Shown: positions 21,954 to 34,005 of the stretch, in pieces
Layout: each line of letters begins with the position of its first letter
Numbering within the stretch: position 1 is the stretch's first letter
Assembly (NCBI RefSeq): GCF_035046505.1
Contig: NC_089822.1
Location: forward strand, 107,711,307-107,775,306
Direction: 5' to 3'
DNA: 64,000 nt
Source: Tiliqua scincoides
Lineage: Eukaryota > Chordata > Lepidosauria > Squamata > Scincidae
Notes under the pieces: generated by a model
What the model was told of the DNA's origin: nothing
What the model saw: the letters and a program-made list of their open reading frames with translations, nothing else
Databases searched by the model: none
Translations under genes and position numbers: made by a program

Positions 21954-22895
21954 ATGGGAGGCAAAAACAATACAGCAGTGCATGAATTTATCCTGATTGG
22001 ATTCTCCAATTTCCCAGAACTACAGATTGTGTTGTCTGTATCATTCTTTCTGTTATATTTGGCCAGTCTAGTTGCAAATACTCTCCTAATCACAGTAATA
22101 AGGGTTGACCACACACTTCACACTCCCATGTATTTCTTCCTTTCTGTTCTGTCCTGTTCTGAAATCTGCTACAGTTTTGCTATAGTCCCTAAAATGCTGG
22201 CAAATCTGATAACACAAACAAGAACCATTTCTTTTGGGGGTTGTATAGCCCAATTATTTTTTTTCAATACTTTTGGAACTGCAAACTGCTTGCTATTGGC
22301 AGTGATGGGTTATGACCGCTATGCAGCCATTTGCCAACCTCTCCATTACCCAGTTCTTATGAACCAACGCTTCCGTAGGCAACTGGTGGGCTCTGCTTAT
22401 ATAATAAGTCTTTTTTTCATCATAATAGAAATATGGCTTATAGTGAAACTGTCATTTTGTGGGCCCAATAAGATTCACCATTTCTTCTGTGAGATTGGTC
22501 CAGTTCTTAAGCTTGCCTGCAAAAAAAGCAGCATCACTGAAATATACATTTTCATATTCTGCTCTCTAATTATCTTTGGCTCTTTTTTGCCGGTTCTTTT
22601 ATCATATGCCCTCATCCTCAACACCATCTTCAAGATTCCCTCCACTAAGGGAAAGCAGAAAGCTTTTTCCACCTGTGCATCCCATATCATTGTGGTTGTG
22701 GTGCACTTTGGTTGTGCCTCCATTGTCTATTTAAGGCCCAAATCTACCTACTCAATGGATCAGGACATTTTCATATCTGTCAGTTACACAATGGTGACAC
22801 CCTTATTGAATCCCCTGGTTTACAGCCTCAGAAACAAGGATGTGCAACTTGCCCTCAAAAATACTTTAGGCAGAAGGTGTATGCCACGTGTATGA
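21954..22895 (+). CDS. Olfactory receptor, type A, copy A2 (intact)
   Basis: An odorant GPCR of 313 residues, within the usual 305-320 range. It starts MGGKNNTAV with a sequon at N5-N-T. Order of motifs: FILIGFSNFP at 12-21, TM1 ending near 50, PMYFFLSVLS at 58-67, C97 of the conserved disulphide, MGYDRYAAICQPLHYP at 118-133, extracellular-loop cysteines 169, 179 and 189, KAFSTCASH at 236-244, YLRPKSTYS at 259-267, and [14 protein letters not shown] at 283-296. The usual TM1 GN is AN here. It is the only one of three type-A copies with a whole frame. The poly-T run that breaks A1 has eight Ts here. Class II; resembles family 10 by its MGYDRY and HFGCAS--YLRPKS text (family call from memory). 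Ligand unknown. Splice acceptor and AATAAA are both present, so it could be expressed. Confidence 0.95.
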   Translation: MGGKNNTAVHEFILIGFSNFPELQIVLSVSFFLLYLASLVANTLLITVIRVDHTLHTPMYFFLSVLSCSEICYSFAIVPKMLANLITQTRTISFGGCIAQLFFFNTFGTANCLLLAVMGYDRYAAICQPLHYPVLMNQRFRRQLVGSAYIISLFFIIIEIWLIVKLSFCGPNKIHHFFCEIGPVLKLACKKSSITEIYIFIFCSLIIFGSFLPVLLSYALILNTIFKIPSTKGKQKAFSTCASHIIVVVVHFGCASIVYLRPKSTYSMDQDIFISVSYTMVTPLLNPLVYSLRNKDVQLALKNTLGRRCMPRV

Positions 22896-22964
22896 AGAGA
22901 TTTATAATTCAGGATGGCAAGAACATGAGATCACGTATTTTTAGGTCCAATATTGATGCTGACC

Positions 22965-22970
22965 AATAAA
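22965..22970 (+). promoter_or_regulatory. Poly(A) signal of OR A2
   Basis: AATAAA lies 70 bases after the stop codon. The same hexamer is present for A3 (44325-44330) but is AACAAA in A1 (3389-3394). Confidence 0.5.
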
Positions 22971-23394
22971 GAAGACTTCATCTTTATTTCACCAGGTCTT
23001 TCTTTCAACACAGAATTCTTAGTCTCTATCACACTCAGAATTTTGGGTACTGCTACACAAAGAAAACACTGGTTTGGTGGTGTAGCTAAGAGGGTGCATG
23101 GCGTAGCAGTCGCACTGGGCAACAAGCTTTAGGGGGGCAAGAAGCTGAGCTTGACGGTAGTGGCCAAAATTGTGAAAATCTTGGTATATATGAATAATGC
23201 CATCATATTATATATAATTGGAAAGGTAAATTAATGCAGAGTGCAATGAAACAAACCTTATTGAAATATCTGTACCCCATCAAACATTATGGCCAATTAA
23301 TCAGAAACACAACTGTTTTGTATGGAACAAAAAGTGGATTTTCTTAACTTAAAACTGACCTATGAGACTGACTGTTCTGACAGCCAATGAGATG

Positions 23395-24106
23395 CGTGAG
23401 GCCTCCCTGTAGGAGGAGGGGAAGGCCCGTCCGGCCTTTCTGAGGGGGACCCCCTTGTGGAGGCCTCAGACTAGTTCACCAGAAGAAAAGGGGGTTGTGT
23501 CACCTGGTTCCTCCTCTTTGGGTTGGCAGCATTTGCCAGTCAGGGGCAGGGGCTGCTAGCAGCAGATCCTCCTGCCTGCTCTTCTAACTCCCAACTGCCT
23601 TGTCAACCCTGGCCTCCAGGTTTATGTAGGGAAGACCCCTCCCCTTCCCTCACAGGGATGGTACAAAAAGGGCGTGTCTCTGGGACTGCCCTCCCCACAG
23701 AGGATCACAACTCCTCTCCTTCCTCTCTCTGTTTCCCTCCCACCTCCTCTCACCTGGAGCTGGGTTGTTCCTGAGATGGCTGGGAAGGCTGCTGCCTCTG
23801 CTCTGGTCTCTGCCTTTGGGGGGTGGGCTGGCCCTGCCTACCTGGGTCCTGTAGCTCTGCAGACGGCATCAGGAGGTCCAGCTGTGGGCTCCCGATGTCA
23901 TAGCCAGGTGCTCTGCCCAGGAGGAGAGTGCTCCCCTTCTCCCCCAAGGGGAGTGTTCCTCTGCTGTGCTTTGCCACCCACAAGTGTGCCCAGGCAGCAT
24001 ATGGAGAGGTGGCCCCATGTTCCACCGGCTTCCTCCCTGATCCGCTGGCCCAGAAATCTTCTCCCTGGGTAAGTTTGGGACCTGTGGGAGGAGGGGAACC
24101 CCGACA
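23395..24106. mobile_element. GC-rich 712-bp insertion in A2, possible fossil LTR
   Basis: The block is absent from A1, where the target is uninterrupted. AGATG occurs on both sides (23390-23394 and 24107-24111), a 5-bp target duplication. The end is ...CGACA and the start CGTGAGG, compatible with a decayed TG...CA LTR. It is C-rich with no visible domain. Open frames across it appear on both strands and are not credible genes. Family unassigned. Confidence 0.45.
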
Positions 24107-24340
24107 AGATGTTATTATGATACAACATAGAATCAGTGTTAATAAAGTTAATAAAGTGTTAATATGAGTCAGCTCTCACTTCTACATATCATAATACAGT
24201 TACCCCTGCTAACTGGGTAAAGAGGCACTTTTTCAAGTGGTGCTCCTCTTACATTTAGCAGTGAGAGTATAATGGTCCCCTTCACCCCAGCACAGTGTCT
24301 CTAACCAATAAGGCCAATAAGAATACTTTTAGTTAATTTA

Positions 24341-24519
24341 GGGCGCAATCCTAACCCTTTATGTCAGTGCTTTCCAGCCAACGGGACATGTGCTGCATCC
24401 TGCAGTTGGGTGTCACTCATGGAGGCTTCCTCAAAGTAAGGGAGTGTTTGTTGCCTTACCTCAGAGCTGCCTTACATCAGTGCTGGAAAGCACTAACATA
24501 AGGGGTTAGAATTGCACCC
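24341..24519. mobile_element. Harbinger-like MITE, A2
   Basis: Starts GGGCGCAATCCTAACCC, ends GGGTTAGAATTGCACCC, with TTA on both sides (24338-24340 and 24520-24522). It is the duplicate of 4591-4785. Confidence 0.75.
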
Positions 24520-24587
24520 TTACTTAATTACATTTGATTTTGTTGTGTGGGAGCGACAATATCTTCTTTGAACCCAGGTAGCGGATA

Positions 24588-25120
24588 GATGCCTTAGCTA
24601 TGCCACTGACTGGGGGGAAGCGGCAGAGCAAGTGGGTGGGGAGCTTCAAGGGGGAGGAGGCAGGTTTTCCTCTGATTTTCACTTTTTAAAAATCCTGGGC
24701 TTTTTACATCACCTCTGGTTGTGACATCACTTCCGGGCATCATTTTGAGCTTTGCACTGGGCTATGCAATCTTTAGCTATGCCACTGCACCAGTTAATGT
24801 TATTCCAAACCTCAAACCTTGTTGAACAGTGGTTCTCAAACTGGTGAGTCATGAACCAGCAGTCCCAGCTGTTACCCATTTAAGGATCAGGGAAAGGTGG
24901 AAGGCAGCAATGCAATCCCCAGGATTGCACTGCTGCAGGGGACATACTGGCTATTTTTTAATATACCTCAGTCCCTGCTAGCATCCGGATGGGTGCTGGG
25001 AGCCCTCCAGAGCCCTCGGCAGGTCTCCCTGTGCTTCTAAACACTGAAAAAACACAATCACAACCCATTTCTGGTTTTATTTCTGGTTTAAAGCAAAATG
25101 AATGGAGGGGGGAAACCCAT
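24588..25120. other. A2-specific repeat block
   Basis: Replaces the fossil LTR position of A1. It contains two TTAGCTATGCCACTG ends (near 24594 and 24772), suggesting a DNA transposon of the GTAGCTAAG family. It is followed by a partial SPIN-like start (CAGTGGTTCTCAAACTGG at 24830) without its other end. No gene. Confidence 0.4.
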
Positions 25121-27171
25121 CCTAAGTTAGCATTTACTATGCAAATAATGCCAATACTGATCTTCAGCCTATGCTTTGTTTAAGTATTTTCTTCACCAAA
25201 AGTGAGCATATTCAGGTGCTGCAAACCCAGCACAGCGCAGACCCAAGGAGGCCTGTGTCCGCCTGCCTAGACCGGGAAGGGGCACCGGATACAGTGGTGG
25301 AGGCTGCCTCCATCTCCACCCCCTCCTGGGCCCGTTCCTCCGCTCCTCTTGTCTTCCCCCCACCCTCCCCATACCTCCAGAAGCTGCACTGCTGCCCATC
25401 AGTGCAACTTACCCTGGTGGTGGCACGTTGCCCTCTTCCCAGTGCTGACACTCCCCACTCAGAGGGTGCTGTAAATGTGCTTTATGGCATGTTTATGACG
25501 TGCAGAGCCGGAGCTGGAGCTCAGCACAGGCGCCAGGGCTCCAGAGGATTGGATTCTTAAGAAACTAAAATATATTTTACAGGCCTGAGTTTGGTCTTGA
25601 GTACAGCTAGTACGAGCCAGCCTAGCTGCTTAGTGGAGATACCAAAGTCTAAGTTATGCTCCAGAGCCTTGCGGCCTGGGTCCCTGCGTGGGAGAGAGCC
25701 TAGGGACAGCAAGGGCCTGTAGGGCCTCCTAGTCCCTGAACTGAGGCACTGGCATGTTCAGGATGCTGGCGATACTACCAAGATTCAGTACTTAGTCATT
25801 TGGATTTAATTGGCTAAGAACGGTACCATGCTGTCTTAAGGTACGTTGTGTCCCTTTAAGACTGCAAGGAACAGAAAGACCCCAACTTGACACTTAAGCT
25901 GAGATTTAGACCCTTAATTGTCTGAACCTAAATTGGGCATGGAAACCCCTAGACTGCTGGAAGCTGGGACAGCAGGGCCAGGGGCTGTAAGAACCGATAA
26001 GGTCCGGGTGCTTGGGTTGTGGACCAGATCCTTATTTGACACCAAAGCAGTTTCCTCCTGGCTATCATGATTGTTGTCATGTGAACAAGGACCAAGAACT
26101 AACAGCTTTATGAGGACCACCCAAGCTGTGACCAGGTCTTTCTGCACTGCTGAGGCATTGCTCTTGCCTGATCAACAGCAAACAGAACTGTAAATGTGAT
26201 TTCACTCCACAGATAAGATAGGCTCTTCTTTAAAAAATAAATGAAAGCTAATGCATGCTCTTCCCTTCACCCTGTGTCAGTACACGCTGCTGCAAGGCTC
26301 CTGAAGTACCCATTTAAAACAAATGGAACCAAAAAATGAACATATTGTCTTTTGGGGCTCATTGTTTTAATTCTCATTTGCATTTACTGCAAAGCAAATG
26401 AAAACAAATGGAACTTATTCATTTTCATCTGTTTTCAAATGAAATGCACTCTTACTCCTGATGAATCTCTGAGAAGATTGAAATCAGAGATCAATCCTGC
26501 CTGGAAACAATGCACATCTGGCCCACCACAAGATTTTCTACAGCATACAATGAATTGTGCTTTGTTTGACCGTGAATTTGCTAATGTTTGACATTTTCAC
26601 TCATGATACATCATTTCTTAGCTTAAGCACAGCATTTTTTTCTTTGTAATTTTCAATTTCTCTTTTGTTCTGAATCATAACCAGTGGCATTGCGAGGGAG
26701 GTGTGGGCCACACTGGGTGACTTGCATAAGGGGGGGGGGGTTATACAACTACTCACCAAAATTTTAAAAATCTTGATATTTTTGAATATTACCATCATGT
26801 TATATATCAATCGATATGTAATTTCATGCAGAACAAAATAAAACCAACAACGTTGAAATATCTCTATGCCCACTGCTGGGGCGTTGCCTTTCTCACTGCA
26901 TGGGAGGAGGTTCATCATAGCAATGGCGTGCTCACCTCCCATACCGGATAACACAAACCCTAGGGATGCCCCTGATCATATCATGCTGATCACAAAAGGA
27001 TCCACGTAAAACTTATTCATTCATTTACATTTCATTCATTCTTTTATAAAACTGCACATGAAAATTTTTTTCTGCACATGAAAATGTGTAAAATATACAA
27101 TGTGGGCCTTGTCCTGAAACGTTTTTAGCTCCCTGCCCTAGAATAAGGTTTCCCAAGGGCTCATCAGTACT

Positions 27172-28128
27172 TCATTGTCCACGTTTCTGGGTACATAATC
27201 TACTTCCGCTACCGAGAGATTTCTTGAGTGCCTTCTGCATATCTTTATTTCTCAAACTGTAAACCACGGGGTTCAACAAGGGTGTCACCATTGTGTAAGA
27301 GACAGCAATAAAAGTGTCTGCATCCAGAGTGTATCTGGACTTGGGTCTTAAATAGATAATGGATGCACATCCAAAGTGCACAACCACCACAATAAGATGG
27401 GAGGCACAAGTTGAAAAGGCTTTACGCTTCCCTACTGTAGTAGGGATTTCCAGAATTGTCTTTACAATCAAAATGTATGAGAGAATGATCAGGAAGAATG
27501 ACAAAAGGACCACGAAAAAACATAAAATAAAAATGACAATTTCTCCTATATAGTTTCTGGCACAGGCCAGCTTGAGCAAAGGGGCTAAATCACAGAAGAA
27601 GTGATCGATTCTGTTTGGACCACAGAAAGGCAAAGTAAATATGATGATTGTCTCTGAAGTAGAAAACGAAAACCCAGCAGTTGCTGCAAAAGCCACCATT
27701 TTGTTGCAGAGTCTTTGGTTCATCAGAATCTGATAATGTAAAGGTTTACAGATGGACACATATCGGTCATACCCCATCACTGCTAGGAGCATACAGTTTG
27801 TGCACCCAAGGCCCAAGAAAATACACATTTGAAGAGCACAGCCAATGACAGAAATTGTCTTTTTTGGTCTTACAAGATTTGCAAGCATGTTGGGGATGAT
27901 GCTGAGTGAGTAGAGGACTTCTGAAGATGAGAGAATAGAGAGAAAGAAGTACATGGGAACATGCAGTCTGCTGTTGAACCTTATTGTAGTGATGATGATG
28001 ATATTTCCAGCCAAAGTTAGCACGTACATGATGAAGAACACCACAAAAAACATAATCTGCAGATCTGGGTAACTGGAAAATCCATGCAGGATGAATTCCG
28101 TCACCACAGTTAGGTTTTCTGTTCCCAT
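27172..28128 (-). CDS. Olfactory receptor, type B, copy B2 (intact)
   Basis: The inverted sister of the receptor at 11495-12451, with the same 318-residue length and the same start MGTENLTVV (an in-frame ATG 36 bases further upstream is not preferred). Motifs: N5-L-T sequon, GN at 41-42, PMYFFLSILS, C97, MGYDRYVSICKPLHY at 118-132, cysteines 169/179/189, KAFSTCASH, FIAVSYTM and [14 protein letters not shown]. It differs from B1 at about 20 of 318 residues (roughly 94% identity by eye). The changes cluster at 51-54 (end of TM1 and first intracellular loop), 202-219 (TM5) and the C-terminal tail. Both frames have stayed open since duplication, suggesting retained function or recent origin. Class II, family-10-like. 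Confidence 0.93.
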   Translation of the reverse strand: MGTENLTVVTEFILHGFSSYPDLQIMFFVVFFIMYVLTLAGNIIIITTIRFNSRLHVPMYFFLSILSSSEVLYSLSIIPNMLANLVRPKKTISVIGCALQMCIFLGLGCTNCMLLAVMGYDRYVSICKPLHYQILMNQRLCNKMVAFAATAGFSFSTSETIIIFTLPFCGPNRIDHFFCDLAPLLKLACARNYIGEIVIFILCFFVVLLSFFLIILSYILIVKTILEIPTTVGKRKAFSTCASHLIVVVVHFGCASIIYLRPKSRYTLDADTFIAVSYTMVTPLLNPVVYSLRNKDMQKALKKSLGSGSRLCTQKRGQ

Positions 28129-28430
28129 TGATGCTAAATTTGGACGGGGGAGAGATATTAACATGTTACAAACTAAAACAGTATACGTTAATTGATCCTT
28201 TATGCAAAAATATTTTGGGAAAAATGTGTTTCCTAAATGTATGCCTTCAAGTCAGACCACCTGATTCTCTCCGGAATTGGGCTGTCATGCACAGCGATTT
28301 ATGACAGCGGAACAGAGTTCGACTAACCTACTGTAACGGCCAAGGCCAGTACTTGCCCTCCATGATGAGAACTTGGGCCTAAGCAAAGACGGAAAGGCTA
28401 GGCTCATGCTGTCTCTGCCGTGAGAAGGTA

Positions 28431-28702
28431 TCTCTGCCTGGCTGATTATTGCCAGCTATAAACTTTGGCAACAGCCCTGGAGTGCCCCCATTGGTGGATG
28501 ACTGACACATCTCAGCCAATTAGCACCCCACACCCCCAATATAACCTCCCGATTTTAACCCAACATTCGCTTGACCCTTGACCTTCTCCATACCCCTGCG
28601 CCATTCCACAAAATCCATAAGTCTGTCTATTTTATTTGTGCACTTTATGCCTGTTTGTGCACTAGGAATAAAAAAGATTCCTGCACTTGACTTGAGCTTG
28701 GT
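28431..28702 (+). mobile_element. 272-bp arm-2-only insertion, LTR-like fossil
   Basis: Arm 1 has the uninterrupted target at about 11185-11200. The insert has a CAATATAACC box near 28538, an AATAAA near 28668 and a short tail, which is the layout of a compact LTR. Only GTA is shared at the two edges (28428-28430 and 28703-28705), so the ends and family are uncertain. Confidence 0.4.
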
Positions 28703-29596
28703 GTACTCCTTTCCTCCAACCTTTAAAAGAACAGCTCAGGCTGTGGGCTGGCCTGAGACACGCACAATGGCTGCCAATGAAGTGCATGGCACTCAGTCAC
28801 TGGTCATTTGGGGAATGCTTCCCATCAAGCGGCAAACCTCCTTGGACCTGCTGGATTAGATAAGACTGTGGCAGGGTGAATCCAGTGGTGAAAGCTACCC
28901 AGATCCTACCCTCTTTTCTCAGCCTCCCCACATTACTTCTTTTCTCAAACTTGCGCAGCTAAAAAACTGGCACAGGTCAGAGGAGACCCACTGCAGAGTA
29001 GAAGCATAAGGGGATTTATCCCCCTCTAAAGCCTACTTATCCCCCCCCCAGTTGCATACTTGTTTTCAGGGCAGCTGCACCAGCGGGGGGGGGGGGGGTT
29101 GTGATGGTATAGGATTGGGCCGAAAGTGTCCTAACAGCTGGTTTATATATTTCTAAGAACATTTCTTTCTACATTTCAATAGAAGCAAATAACATCTCAG
29201 CAATGAGAAAATAACATGACAATTACCTCAAATGGTCTTTCTGTGTTTCTCAACCCTGCTTACTGATGAAGGAGCTTCTGCTGCTAATGCATGTCCGGCT
29301 ACCATGAGCTCTTCTGCAGACTGGATGACGGAGGACAGAGTCTGCTCTGATGAGTAACGAGGAGTTGCACGTTGTTGTGAGGTTGTAATACAGGCAGGCG
29401 TGGTACATCAGCTGAAGGGGTATGGAGAACACGCACAAATAACAGTGCTACAAAGTATTGCAACATTGAGGTTCTGCTGAATTCAGTTCTCAGTTGAAAT
29501 AAATAGAAATGCACACAACATGCAAAATACCAAGGAAGTCACTAGGATGATATCCTGCATTCTGAATAACTATTCCGTGTTATACATTGCAGTTCA
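28703..29596. other. Arm-2 counterpart of the OR upstream region
   Basis: Mirror of about 10291-11190. Holds C-rich and G-rich runs (29041-29049, 29085-29098) near a partial Harbinger-like end. No gene. Confidence 0.35.
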
Positions 29597-29750
29597 GCTC
29601 CCAGTTCTATCCAACTTTCCAGCGCTGATGCAGCCACAGTGCAGCCCTGAGATAAGTGAACAAACATACTCTTACCTTGAGGAGGCCTCCATGACTCCAC
29701 CTCCCCACTGCAGGGTGCAGCGCATGCCCCTTTGGTATATGATTGGGCCC
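29597..29750. mobile_element. Harbinger-like MITE, arm 2
   Basis: Mirror copy of 10134-10287, with TCA at 29594-29596 and 29751-29753. Confidence 0.7.
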
Positions 29751-30860
29751 TCAATGTTGCAAAGTCTGGCCAGGGCACAGCAAGGCCAGTATTGTCTATC
29801 CTGACTTGCAGAAGTCTTTCCCCATTCTTCTACCACCGCTTGTTCTAGCTTGACGCGGGAGGGATTAAAGCTCTTACATGAACAGCAGAAGTATTATCAC
29901 AGAACTTAGGTACTGAAATCATAGAGCATCTGGGTGCTGGGTGCTGGATAGCACCATTTCAGTCGAGCTTTTTGCCCTGTTGTATACTTCATCAGATGCA
30001 TGAATTGGAAGTCATCAGCGGGCTAGAACAGAGACACACAAGGGAACAGAGATGGAGGGGTCAAAGGGCTATGGCCCTTTGGATGGAAGAGGTGAAATCA
30101 GTGTCCCTTGTTACATAAAATACAATACTGATCTGGTGCATGACCATCTGCGGTTCAAATAATGCTACAAGAATGCCTTTCCTGTAATGGATTGAGATGG
30201 AAAAAGAAGGGTGTGAAACAGAAGGCATATGTGTGGGTCCACTGTAGGACGAATGTTGCAAATGACTGCAGTTTGCCACAGTATCTTTCTTATTAGGTTT
30301 GTGTGCAGCACAGAGCAGTATAAACAAGTTTCTAAATCCCACAGCATATTCTCTCTAGAGATTTCAAAATTTAAAACAAATAAACTATTTATTATCAGTG
30401 GGAGCTCTTACATCTTATGATGCAATGCCCATAACTGTAACCCTGGGGAAATCTGCACATCAGGTCATGAAACAGCATAATAATGAGAGTGCTTTTTCAA
30501 TGCACTCCGGTGCACGTACACACCAGTATCTCCCCACTCACTGTTTGGTGCAATCGTAATTACGATGAAGAAGCCTTTGCAAACATTTCACCCCCACCCC
30601 TCCACACACACATCAATACATAGTTGGGGTGGGAGGGAGATTCACCATGCCTTCTGGTCACCCCTCAACACTCACATGTATCATCATCATCATCATCATG
30701 GAAACGAAGTGAGAAACAGCTAATGAAATGGTGGTGTTCAACTTCATGCAACTGTATGAGAGAAAAGTTCCCTCAGAAAGTCTACGTTTCTCACAAAAAA
30801 GATACAAAGGACATCACTCCTACCCCAGGCTGCAAAATAGCAAGTAGAAACATTGAAGAA

Positions 30861-33519
30861 CATAAGAACGTAAGAACAGCCCCACTGGATCAGGCCATAG
30901 GCCCATCTAGTCCAGCTTCATGTATCTCACAGCGGCCCACCAAATGCCCCAGGAAGCACACCAGACAACAAGAGACCTCATCCTGGTGCCCTCCCTTGCA
31001 TCTGGCATTCTGACATAGCCCATTTCTAAAATCAGAAGGTTGCACATACACATCATGGCTTGTAACCAGTAATGCATTTTTCCTCCAGAAACCTGTCCAA
31101 TCCCCTTTTAAAGGCGTCCAGGCCAGATGCCATCACCACATCCTGTGGCAAGGAGTTCCACAGACCAACCACACGCTGAGTAAAGAAATATTTTCTTTTG
31201 TCTGTTCTAACTCTCCCAACACTCAATTTTAGTGGATGTCCCCTGGTTCTGGTGTTATGTTGTTGCAAGGTCAAAAGCAAACTCAAAAGCAAACTCAGTA
31301 GGCAAGATTGGTGATCGTCTACAAGCTTTATTTCGTTGCCAGCAACAGGCTTCTCAGGGACTCCTGTCCAAAGTGAAGAGAGCAATGAGAGCCATGTGGG
31401 AACTCTCAGAGCCCTCAGAGAAAAGCAATTTTCCAGTGTGAGCCTCTCCCTTATATTTGATTCTGGCTCCTTTGTCTGAGGAGTCTTACATTTCTCATTG
31501 GCTGGTGTGTGACATCAGAAATGGCGGCTTTCTCAGGGTTGGCCACAGATAACTTTACAAGCATTTGATTGGTTGGTTTCAAGTTACAAGTTCCAAAAAA
31601 GGAGAAAACATACATTAAGACATATAGAAAACATTGTTTCCAACAACCACTTGATGGCACTGTTTACTCAATTATTATTCAGGACTTGTTTTTGGTATGA
31701 CCTTTGCAATTATCTTTTGCCATTCCTCACTGGCCTGACCTTGTCATGAGCTACTAGTGCTATCTTTCTAAATTCCTTTCTGTCTGGTCCCATCAATCAC
31801 TGTGGGCTTTCTGCTAACCTCTGCTTTAAGCCCTTTTTGGTCTTCCCTTCATTCCATGTATAATTCTCTATATGTGATCTGTATAGTGGTGTAATTTCAT
31901 TTATTTAATACAGGACAAACTAACCTCTTATTGTAAAAAGGATTTTAAGAGACTTTTCTAACTAAATTCAGCTTTTTCTGTCAGCTTTCAGCTCTGACAG
32001 AGGCTCCCATTATGTTTTGGCTTAATTAGGGGACTTTCTCTGGAATGTTATTTCTGCTTATCTGTTCCTGTCTAGCTGGTGTCTGTATCTTAGAAAACTC
32101 TATCTCTGTCTATCAAACAAGACAAACTGTCTGCTTAGAGTTCCTCATTAAAAATGCTTCTAACCTGTGTATAACCTTTAGTTCTCACATCTTGGTGCCA
32201 AGAGATATCGGCTTCCTGGCTACTCCCTAGTTCCTCTGAATGTTGTATCTAATCTCACTTTAAGTTGTAACTCTCTAGTTCCAATTAAAAGTATCTAAAT
32301 CTGTCACTTTGAGTCTACAGAGGAGATAAGAGTCTTATCTGTGAGCTGCAATAAATTCTGCAAGACTTGGAGTTTTCAAGGTAGCAGAGATACTGCTCCC
32401 GTATTCTATATCTGTGAGCTGTCTGCGAGACAGACCCTGATTAGAGCTGGAATGGCTTTTGCCAGTCATTTGCTTCTCAAGGTCACATTTGAATTACATT
32501 TTCAGACTTGTGGCTTTAAGTAATAACTTTTTACCTTTCTGTGTATTTTATGCTTTGATCAAACTATTCTAACAGCTAAAATTCACTACTATGCCTTTAT
32601 ATATTGATTACATTTTTAAAAAAAAACAATCTCTACAATTATTGAGGCATTAAAGAACTATCGGCTTGCAAGCATGCTAACTTAGTAATTTATTTCGCAC
32701 TTCTATGATGCTCTGGTGTAAATAACTCTTTCAGTCCTCCTGAAATTTAAATGTTTTAAAAGTCCAAAAAGCCTTTTCCCCAAGGGTATTCATCTGTTCA
32801 GTTTAGTTTCATTTATTATACTAGCAATTAAGCTTCAGATGTAAATTCCAGCTTCTTACTCCCTTTTTTCATGAAGCGGTTCACCTTATCTGATGTCCTT
32901 GACAGTTTGCCAAGAAACCTTCCTTGAGACTAATTTACAGCCTGTCTGCCATTTGCAGACCAAAAATGCTTTCTTTGTTCCAAACATATAAGCATGCTAA
33001 ACATAACTAATAACTAATTTAGCTATAAACACCCATAACATAGCATAAACATTTGCTTTCATTAAACTTGTATACATTTGAACATTTTCCCTCTTAAACT
33101 GCTAAGCATTTGCTCTGTTTAAATGATTTGTTTTAACATAAATGGCTGGCTTTCATTAGCCTGTATCATTGTGAGAGTGTAAAGAGCATCTCTCTATCCA
33201 CTCTGTCCATCCCCTGCATAATTTTGTATGTCTCAATCATGTCCCCCCTCAGGCGTCTCTTTTCTAGGCTGAAGAGTTCCAAATGCTGTAGCCTTTCCTC
33301 ATAAGGAAGGTGCCCCAGCCCAGTAATCATCTTAGTCGCTCTCTTTTGCACCTTTTCCATTTCCACTGTGTCTTTTTTGAGATGCAATGACCAGAACTGT
33401 GCACAATACTCCAGGTGTGGCCTTACCATCGATTTGTACAACAGCATTATAATATAAGCGGTTTTGTTCTCAATACCTTTTCTAATCATCCCAAGCATAG
33501 AATTGCATAGAAAAGCATA
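30861..33519 (-). mobile_element. CR1 LINE insertion in arm 2, split by an LTR
   Basis: The minus strand carries a CR1 RT C-terminal region (KSMVRPHLEYCAQFW, ATKMITGLGHLPYEER, RLRGDMIETYKIM) at 33170-33500. It resumes at 31260-31053 with FFTQRVVGLWNSLPQDV and ends at CGTTCTTATG repeats near 30861. GAAGAA lies at both sides (30855-30860 and 33520-33525). Arm 1 has the empty site at about 8990. It is 5'-truncated and inserted after the B duplication. Confidence 0.8.
31261..33168 (-). mobile_element. Fossil LTR (solo) nested in CR1, arm 2
   Basis: A 1908-bp element with TG...CA ends on the minus strand, inserted into the CR1 at 30861-33519. Its 4-bp target repeats are ATGT (31257-31260) / TTGT (33169-33172). 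The CR1 at 42786-44070 shows the unbroken target. A poly(A) signal (ACGAAATAAAGC) lies near 31325-31340 and a TATA-like box near 31450. It is the same family as 4859-5214 and related to 14891-16940. It looks whole as a solo LTR and is younger than the CR1 that holds it. Confidence 0.75.
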
Positions 33520-33557
33520 GAAGAAATAAGTTATTGGCATATTCTTAACATCTAGAC

Positions 33558-34005
33558 CAGCGGTGTCCAAACATTTTGGCAGGAGGGCCATATCATCTCT
33601 CTGACACTGTGTCAGAGGCCGAGAAAGAAAGAATTAATTTAAAATTTGAATAAATTTACATAAATGAATATAATAGAGATGGAACTTATATGACTGAATG
33701 AAGGTCTTGGACTAGCTCAAGTCCTATAAAAGTCCTTGCACAAAGCAAGACTGGTCTTTCCTTTGCTGCCACTGCTGCATCACAGACATGAAACAGTAAG
33801 TAGTGGAGGGAGCCCTCATCCCACAGCTCAGATCAGAGGAAGAACCGTTGTCCTCATGCTAAGAGCAGTTGCGTCAGGCCAGCATGGGCTCCAGCAAGTC
33901 TCCGGAGGACCAGAGGCTCATTGGAGACTAGGGGCTCTCCAAGGGCCTGATTGGGAGTGTCCGAGGGCCACAAGTGGCCCCTGGGCTGGGGTTTGGACAC
34001 CCCTG
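33558..34005 (+). mobile_element. Non-autonomous hAT element (CAGGGGTG ends), arm 2 only
   Basis: 448 bp from CAGCGGTGTCCAAAC to GTTTGGACACCCCTG, with a perfect 8-bp target duplication ATCTAGAC (33550-33557 and 34006-34013). Arm 1 keeps the single target near 8963-8972, so this copy jumped after the duplication. Confidence 0.88.

Larger units (their letters stand above)
19481..25226 (+). repeat. Segmental duplication unit 2, segment A (A2)
   Basis: Same orientation as A1 and A3. The match to A1 resumes at 19933 and to A3 at about 19500. It carries private insertions at 23395-24106 and about 24590-25110. It ends at GCAAAC (25221-25226), exactly where A1 ends before B1, but here it joins the far end of the inverted B segment. 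Confidence 0.9.

Noticed and set aside
23523-24167. Pro/Ser-rich frames of 80-130 codons
   Set aside because: They lie in the C-rich insertion of A2, on both strands, and are absent from A1.
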